Positions 1 through 4,180 of a DNA stretch of 6,717 nt are shown here, one piece after another; position 1 is the first letter of the stretch, and every line of letters starts with the position of its first letter. A program made the position numbers and the translations under genes. Source of the stretch: CAINVV01 sp037140615 (GTDB lineage Bacteria > Bacteroidota > Bacteroidia > Bacteroidales > Prolixibacteraceae); NCBI GenBank assembly GCA_037140615.1, contig JBAXED010000157.1, positions 1 to 6,717 on the forward strand, in the 5' to 3' direction. The notes beneath the pieces were generated by a model that worked only from the letters and a program-made list of their open reading frames with translations, was not told where the DNA came from and did not search any database.

Positions 1-160
1 AAAATGCGTTCTGCTCCATTTTCTCCACGGAGATAATATCCGGCAATGCCTTGATGCGCTGTAGAAGCGATTGTGCGATGACCGAATGAAGAGCAATGAA
101 TAATAACGCCGAAATAAGCGCTAGACGCCTCAAATTATTCGTAAATTTTGATTGAAACAT
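1..160 (-). CDS. N-terminal fragment of an exported protein, cut by the window edge
   Basis: Reading the minus strand from the ATG at 160 gives 53 open codons that run off the left edge. The product begins MFQSKFTNNLRRLALISALL and continues through FIALHSVIAQ. This is a typical Sec signal peptide: a basic N-region (RR at 11-12), a hydrophobic core at about 13-27, and probable cleavage after IAQ at residue 30. The mature part starts SLLQRIKALPDIISVEKMEQ. Only about 23 mature residues are visible, so no family can be assigned with confidence. From memory, an LLQRIKALP-like opening occurs in some secreted Bacteroidota peptidases of the S28/S37 type, but this is a guess. No TAnnTTTG promoter is obvious directly upstream. 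A 385-bp repeat-rich spacer separates it from the DUF493 gene, so it is probably transcribed on its own. Confidence 0.7.
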   Translation of the reverse strand, partial: MFQSKFTNNLRRLALISALLFIALHSVIAQSLLQRIKALPDIISVEKMEQNAF

Positions 161-192
161 ATAATTGAATTAATTAATTTTTAGAAAGAACA

Positions 193-315
193 CCTCCCAA
201 CCACGGATTACAAAGATTAACCCCTCCCAACCACGAATTACACAAATTACACGAATTAAAGAAGAAATTATAACCCCAGTGCCTACCACAAATTACACAA
301 ATTTTCACAGATTAA
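193..315. repeat. Degenerate intergenic repeats, ACCACGAATTACAC type
   Basis: Three related units are visible. Unit 1 starts CCTCCCAACCACGGATTA at 193. Unit 2 starts CCTCCCAACCACGAATTA at 223; it matches unit 1 at 17 of 18 positions, with starts exactly 30 bp apart. Unit 3 is CCACAAATTACACAAATT from 286. Within units 2 and 3 the core repeats with a period of about 9 bp: GAATTACAC, AAATTACAC, GAATTA. Similar wording recurs between genes of some Bacteroidota, as far as I recall. Its origin and function are not known to me. Confidence 0.75.
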
Positions 316-400
316 GAGAAGAAATACCTAGTCTGTTTCCCAATTTCAATTCATTTTAGCCGGCAGGCTTGAAGGGCAGCTACAAGGTTAGCGCCGACAT

Positions 401-508
401 ATCTCCGTTTCTCCGTTTCATCGTTTCCCGTTTCTCTCTTCTATTTTCTCTCTTCCTTCTTCAACCACTCGCCCAGTCTCCCAGTCCTTTCCTCTACGTC
501 TCATCTTC
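401..508. repeat. Pyrimidine-rich low-complexity block with 8-bp repeats
   Basis: The plus strand here is nearly all C and T. It contains CTCCGTTT twice in tandem (403-418), then CATCGTTT (419-426) and CCCGTTT (427-433). Further on CCCAGTCT (472-479) is followed directly by CCCAGTCC (480-487). The 8-bp period matches that of the arrays at 831-987, though the words differ. No coding sense is apparent. Confidence 0.65.
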
Positions 509-545
509 AAAAAAGAGATGATACCAATGACATCAGAATTCCTGA

Positions 546-815
546 TTAGAGCGAAATTACCCCTTCTATCTCTCCTGCTAGCTTATAAATGGCCAGCACT
601 TCGTCCGGATTTTTCATCTCCTGTTTGCAGGAAAGCGAGATAAACCGGATATCTGTTGACGTGCGATAAGTAATGTCATCTTCAAACCGAAACAGTTTTC
701 TTACCAGGTCTAATTTTATCTTGTCATTCGGCACGATAAATTTAAAAAAGTAGATCCCTGGCCACTTCTGCTGTGCCCAAAGTATACTTCTTGCATTCTC
801 TAACTCGCTATTCAT
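546..815 (-). CDS. DUF493 (YbeD-like) family small protein
   Basis: The product has 89 residues if translation starts at the ATG at 815, the usual size for this family of small single-domain alpha/beta proteins of unknown function. Recognisable family features are the WPGIYFFKFIVPND strand at residues 18-31, the KLDLVRKLF helix at about 34-42, the RTSTDIRFISLSCKQEM strand at 51-67, NPDEVLAIYK at 69-78, and the ending IEGVISL. There is no signal peptide, so it should be cytosolic. The frame stays open up to an ATG at 866, but the extra 17 residues (MPNFHIFTFSNFHIIKL) are encoded by the intergenic 8-bp repeat array, so I reject that start. A weak -7-like TAATTTTC lies in the array on the minus strand (854-861). 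The role of DUF493 proteins is not established, and the neighbours do not suggest one. Confidence 0.85.
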   Translation of the reverse strand: MNSELENARSILWAQQKWPGIYFFKFIVPNDKIKLDLVRKLFRFEDDITYRTSTDIRFISLSCKQEMKNPDEVLAIYKLAGEIEGVISL

Positions 816-830
816 GAGTTTAATAATATG

Positions 831-987
831 AAAATTGGAAAATGTGAAAATGTGAAAATTAGGCATTCATGGAGTGTCAATATTTGAGCACTAACAGGTT
901 GGATGTTTTGATGTTCCACTGTCATTTTAGCGCAATTTTCACATTTTCCAATTTTCCAATTTTCCAATTTTCTCATTTCCACATTTC
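831..987. repeat. Inverted pair of 8-bp-period arrays
   Basis: The left array reads in steps of eight: AAAATTGG (831), AAAATGTG (839), AAAATGTG (847), AAAATTAG (855). The right array is its reverse complement in style: GCAATTTT (932), CACATTTT (940), CCAATTTT three times (948-971), CTCATTTC (972), CACATTTC (980). Bases 830-851 and 935-956 form a perfect 22-bp inverted repeat with 83 bp between the arms. The arrays fill most of the gap between the DUF493 gene and the stop of the type IX-secreted protein gene. The loop is too long for a classical terminator. Confidence 0.85.
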
Positions 988-994
988 AATATTC

Positions 995-2299
995 TTACCA
1001 GATCATCTCAACAAATCCCTTCGATCGTCGTCGAACCCCATCTCTGCCCTGGGCATCAATGACATAAAAATAAACACCCGGCGGACAAAGATTGCCGTTT
1101 ACACGACCATCCCAGGCAGCTATTTCAGACTCCGCCGGAATATAGTTGTTGGAAGAAAATTGGTGAACAACCTTCCCCCAGCGGTTCACTACCGTGAAAT
1201 TCAACGATTCAAGAGATCTGGTTTTAATAATCATTTTGTCATTGACACCATCCCCGTTAGGGGTAAAAACAGGTGAGACTTTTACGAGCGAAGTGTCAAC
1301 AATTATTGGATCAGGCAGATAGAACGTATCCCGGCAAGTAAGTGCCTGAACAGATTTGGCTGCAACGAGTTTGACTTTGTATTTACCCGAAAGTTCATAG
1401 GTATACAATGGATTGGCATCGTATAAAATTGCCTGAAAAGAATCTATCACCGCAGTTCCACCACCCATTGATTCGAGAATCGTTTTGTCCTTGAAAAGAA
1501 ACCATTCGTACTTATCAGGATCGCTGTTTTCACTCAGATTTTTAAAATCAATGTTGGCCGGAGCCTGGGGAAAACTATATTGGGGATCATTCGCCTGAGG
1601 AGTCGACCAGGAGAATTTAGCCAGCGGTATCGGGGAAGCATAATTAACTTCCGCGCTTTTCATGCATCCTGCCCGGTCAGTAATCTCCACCCTGTAAACC
1701 GTATTTTTAGAGGGAGGCTGCAAAATGGTCGGATTTTGAGTGGAGGAAACCAGCAGGGTTCCGGTATACCATCTGTACCGATAGCCGGCACTCAAAGAAA
1801 CTGCCTTTCCTGTAGTCAAATCATAATATTGGTAGCTGGTACCTGCTGCCGCCGAAGAAAGACGAAGCTGTGTGCAAGTTGACTCAACGATAGCTGCAAC
1901 AGGCTTGCTCCAGCAATTTAATATCCATGCGCGATAAACAAAATTTACTCCATTTTCGGAAAATGAAACCCGGTAACAGCCATCGGCAAGACGGGTAAGA
2001 GAAGATGAAACACCCGTATCGTTAGAGAAATTTGCAAATCTTTGTGCAGCCGGATCAAATTTTTCCCAAAGAAAAGATACTGAAGAACCGGCCGACTTAG
2101 CGATCAGAGAACCGGCATCAATGCCTTCCTGGGTACAGAAATAATAGATCGGATCATTGATGGGAAAAGTCGGATAAGTTGTATTCTCTTTGAAGTCAGC
2201 ACTCACAGAAGAGAGCGATTGAGCCTTTAGCATTCCCGGCAGGAAGTTCACAAAAACCAGCAATAAAATGGCAAGAATACGTTTTGGGTTATAAAGCAT
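995..2299 (-). CDS. Secreted protein with PKD-like region and type B type IX secretion C-terminal domain
   Basis: The product has 434 residues. A Sec signal peptide covers residues 1 to about 26 (KR at 6-7, hydrophobic core ILAILLLVFVNFL, cleavage near MLKA-QS). Residues about 30-220 look like extracellular beta-sandwich sequence with scattered cysteines (55, 108, 129, 142, 212); I recognise no catalytic motif there. Residues about 225-325 resemble a PKD-type domain (FKNLSENSDPDKYEWFLF, then YTYELSGKYKVKLVA). Residues about 342-434 are a CHU_C / gliding-motility-associated C-terminal domain, with VFTPNGDGVND at 344-354, NRWGKVVHQF at 372-381 and CPPGVYFYVIDAQG at 405-418. In this family that domain is the type B sorting signal for outer-membrane export by the type IX system, so the protein is probably secreted or cell-surface. 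The start at 2299 is supported by the signal peptide and by a promoter about 30 bases upstream. The specific function is unknown. Confidence 0.9.
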   Translation of the reverse strand: MLYNPKRILAILLLVFVNFLPGMLKAQSLSSVSADFKENTTYPTFPINDPIYYFCTQEGIDAGSLIAKSAGSSVSFLWEKFDPAAQRFANFSNDTGVSSSLTRLADGCYRVSFSENGVNFVYRAWILNCWSKPVAAIVESTCTQLRLSSAAAGTSYQYYDLTTGKAVSLSAGYRYRWYTGTLLVSSTQNPTILQPPSKNTVYRVEITDRAGCMKSAEVNYASPIPLAKFSWSTPQANDPQYSFPQAPANIDFKNLSENSDPDKYEWFLFKDKTILESMGGGTAVIDSFQAILYDANPLYTYELSGKYKVKLVAAKSVQALTCRDTFYLPDPIIVDTSLVKVSPVFTPNGDGVNDKMIIKTRSLESLNFTVVNRWGKVVHQFSSNNYIPAESEIAAWDGRVNGNLCPPGVYFYVIDAQGRDGVRRRSKGFVEMIW

Positions 2300-2328
2300 G
2301 GAGGGTAAGAATTATTGCTACCAGCTTA

Positions 2329-2358
2329 CAAATTTAAACAACTATCCGGCGTGACAAA
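2329..2358 (-). promoter_or_regulatory. Bacteroidota-type promoter for the leftward secreted-protein gene
   Basis: On the minus strand TTTG (plus 2355-2358) is followed after 18 bases by TAAATTTG (plus 2329-2336). This matches the TTG-N17-23-TAnnTTTG consensus used by the primary sigma factor of Bacteroidota. The -7 element ends 29 bases before the ATG, giving a short leader with no clear Shine-Dalgarno sequence. Confidence 0.7.
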
Positions 2359-2380
2359 GAAAATATTTGATCGATTTAGC

Positions 2381-2421
2381 AAGTAACTTTTCCAAAGTTC
2401 AAAACTTTGGAAAAGTTATTT
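2381..2421. repeat. Near-perfect hairpin palindrome between divergent promoters
   Basis: The left arm TAACTTTTCCAAAGTT (2384-2399) and right arm AACTTTGGAAAAGTTA (2403-2418) are exact reverse complements around a 3-base CAA loop. Two more A-T pairs flank a single G/T mismatch, reaching 2381 and 2421. The element sits upstream of both divergent genes and downstream of neither, so it is not an ordinary terminator. It could be an operator shared by the two promoters, or a copy of a dispersed palindromic (REP-like) repeat; the sequence alone does not decide. Confidence 0.85.
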
Positions 2422-2472
2422 CAAAAGCTCCCTTTTTATTCTTTTCAAAACAAGAAAGTTAAAACTTATTAC

Positions 2473-2480
2473 TATATTTG
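2473..2480 (+). promoter_or_regulatory. Probable -7 element for the PEGA/FISUMP operon
   Basis: TATATTTG matches the TAnnTTTG -7 consensus of Bacteroidota and ends 37 bases before the ATG at 2518. I see no good TTTG at the expected distance upstream, so the promoter is either weak or activator-dependent. The leader before the start codon is rich in A and C (CAACAACAACCTAAAC) and has no Shine-Dalgarno-like motif, as is usual in this phylum. Confidence 0.5.
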
Positions 2481-2517
2481 ATAATCTTAACGTTCTTACC
2501 AACAACAACCTAAACAT

Positions 2518-4179
2518 ATGAGTCGTATCCTACTGACATTCATATTATTAATTTTCGTTCAATCATTATTCTCACAAAACATCTCGGTTGCCTCCTTTAA
2601 GTCGCTGCCTACCGACCTTGATGCACGCGTTAACTTCCCCAAGAAAGACCAAAATGGGGATGTCTGCGCCATCATCAAGGTAGTTACCACTGAAACAGGT
2701 TTTAGCTGGGACGGCGATCAGTTAGGCATCACCAAAATCGAGAAAAAGACAGGTGAATACTGGCTTTACGTCCCCTTTGGTGCCAAGAAACTCACCATCA
2801 AACATGATCATCTGGGAGTATTGCGCGATTATCGGTATGAAGAAGCAATTCAGAAAGCGACTGTCTATGAACTCATCCTGGTAAGCGGCAAAGTAGCCAC
2901 TACCGTGATTCCTGTAGCCCCTGTTTGGCTCACCATCAGAAGTAATGCTGAGGGAGCAGACATATATATCAATGGCGTGCTGAAAGGAATTACGCCTTTG
3001 GCTGTGAAATTGATGCCGGGAAAATATACTTACAGGGTAGAGAAATCGATGTACCGTAAGAATGCCGGGGCCATTGAGATATCAGGCAAAGAAAAGGAGG
3101 AGAAGAAAGATCTGTTCGTTGAATTGCTACCCGCTTTTGGAACGGTGAAAATTAACTCCCTGCCCGAAACGGGTGCCACAGTTCTCATTGATGACGTTGA
3201 AACAGGAAAATCCACTCCATTCGTTGGAGAACAAATCAAAAGCGGAACACATCTGATTACAATCAAGAAGAATTTTTTTCAACCCAAAAGTATTGAAGTA
3301 ATTGTGAAAGATGGAGAAACCACTGAACACACCATAACCCTTGCCTCCATTGCAGCCAACGTGACCATCAGCACTCAACCTTCTGCCGATATTTTCATTG
3401 ATGGAAAGTTTATTGCTAACGGAAGCTACCAGGGGAAAATTCCTGCAGGGGTATCCACTTTTGAGGCCCGCAAAGAAGGATATTATCCAGACAAGAAAGA
3501 CCAAGATATTTCCGTGGGTGAGACTGTAAGCATCAATCTTGCAGTGCAACCCAAATTGGGAAGCATGGATGTAGTAAGCAATCCGATGGATGCGAAAGTT
3601 TTCCTGAATGGCCAGGAGAAGGGGATCACTCCACTTACGCTGCAAGACCTGACTACAGGTGATTATGAGCTTAAGTTAGAAAAGAAAGGGTTTGCACCGA
3701 TTGTAAAAACCATCACCATAGCGGAAAATAAAACTACAGAGGTTAACGAGAAATTGTCTGTCCTAGGCAAGGATTCAAAATCAGAAACCATTAAGCCCAA
3801 TAAAGAAGAGAACAGGCAAGCACCTCCCATCACATTAGACAAACCAATCTATCCACCAGAATATTACAAGTACAAGAAAAGCAAGACCGTATGGCTGGTA
3901 TCAGCAATGGTAACAGCCTCAGCAGGTACCTACACTTACTTGCAGGCTGGCAATTATTATACTCAGTATAAAAGCGCTACGACCGAGGCAGATGCACTTC
4001 AGACGAAAGTAAAGACCTTTGACACCATTTACCCAATCTGTTTTGCATTGGCCGGGGCTAGTACGTTGGGATTTATCCTACAATCGAAGAAACAGGGAAA
4101 GGTAAAGAGTCAAACACTTGGAGTATATCCACGACCGGTGTTTCAGGGTGCAGGACTGGGATTGGTATACAATTTTTAG
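2518..4179 (+). CDS. PEGA-repeat envelope protein with two C-terminal membrane segments
   Basis: The product has 553 residues. A Sec signal peptide spans 1-20 (ILLTFILLIFVQSLF, cleavage near FSQ). Residues about 21-125 resemble the N-terminal domain that precedes PEGA repeats in other Bacteroidota proteins (DLDARVNFPKKDQNGDVCAI, later GEYWLYVPFGAKKLTI and YELILVSGKV). Four PEGA-type repeats follow at about 136-204, 207-275, 280-343 and 347-414; the clearest hallmarks are ADIYINGVLKGITPL, GKYTYRVEK and AKVFLNGQEKGITPL. After a charged, proline-containing linker (about 415-455) come two hydrophobic segments, about 457-475 (TVWLVSAMVTASAG) and 503-521 (TIYPICFALAGASTLGFIL), with a short polar stretch between, then a tail ending GAGLGLVYNF. 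I infer a periplasmic protein anchored by a C-terminal hairpin. PEGA domains are small beta domains thought to bind surfaces or envelope partners. The stop lies one base before the next start, which implies a shared transcript. Confidence 0.88.
   Translation: MSRILLTFILLIFVQSLFSQNISVASFKSLPTDLDARVNFPKKDQNGDVCAIIKVVTTETGFSWDGDQLGITKIEKKTGEYWLYVPFGAKKLTIKHDHLGVLRDYRYEEAIQKATVYELILVSGKVATTVIPVAPVWLTIRSNAEGADIYINGVLKGITPLAVKLMPGKYTYRVEKSMYRKNAGAIEISGKEKEEKKDLFVELLPAFGTVKINSLPETGATVLIDDVETGKSTPFVGEQIKSGTHLITIKKNFFQPKSIEVIVKDGETTEHTITLASIAANVTISTQPSADIFIDGKFIANGSYQGKIPAGVSTFEARKEGYYPDKKDQDISVGETVSINLAVQPKLGSMDVVSNPMDAKVFLNGQEKGITPLTLQDLTTGDYELKLEKKGFAPIVKTITIAENKTTEVNEKLSVLGKDSKSETIKPNKEENRQAPPITLDKPIYPPEYYKYKKSKTVWLVSAMVTASAGTYTYLQAGNYYTQYKSATTEADALQTKVKTFDTIYPICFALAGASTLGFILQSKKQGKVKSQTLGVYPRPVFQGAGLGLVYNF
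2923..3759 (+). repeat. Four consecutive PEGA-type repeats
   Basis: Each unit of about 65-70 residues follows the same plan: a strand with small residues (SNAEGADIYING, LPETGATVLIDD, QPSADIFIDG, NPMDAKVFLNG), a G-x-TP or equivalent turn, and a GxYxxxxxKxGF-like strand. Units 1 and 4 keep the classical KGITPL turn. Units 2 and 3 are more divergent (GKSTPF and NGSYQG). The divergence between units points to old duplications rather than recent copying. Confidence 0.8.
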
Positions 4180-4180
4180 C

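Larger units (their letters stand above)
161..545. other. Repeat-rich intergenic spacer without a gene
   Basis: I find no credible coding region or RNA gene in these 385 bases. The stretch holds an A/T-rich leader before the exported-protein gene, a cluster of ACCACGAATTACAC-like repeats (about 193-315), a short more G/C-rich unique stretch (about 355-400), and a pyrimidine-rich block with 8-bp repeats (401-508). The last part (501-545) lies just downstream of the DUF493 stop and has only a weak 6-7 bp hairpin. Confidence 0.75.

Noticed and set aside
193..315. Repeat cluster as a CRISPR array
   Set aside because: The units are degenerate, differ in length, and have no unique spacers of regular size; no cas gene is nearby.
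501..521. Hairpin TCATCTT / AGAGATGA about 25 bases after the DUF493 stop, as a terminator
   Set aside because: The stem is only 6-7 bp with one wobble pair and few G/C, and no T-run follows on the minus strand. It is too weak to call.
869..1276. Plus-strand open frame of 135 codons
   Set aside because: It begins in the 8-bp repeat array and then runs antisense to the conserved CHU_C domain; the encoded peptide is repeat-derived (FTFSNFPIFQFSHF) and shows no family.
1580..1882. Plus-strand open frame of 100 codons
   Set aside because: It lies wholly antisense inside the secreted-protein gene, with no promoter or recognisable domain.
2381..2421. Palindrome as a rho-independent terminator
   Set aside because: It is upstream of both neighbouring genes, the stem is A/T-rich, and no T-run follows directly on either strand.
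3030..3645. Two overlapping minus-strand open frames
   Set aside because: Both are antisense to the PEGA repeats, overlap each other and have no credible start region or domain.
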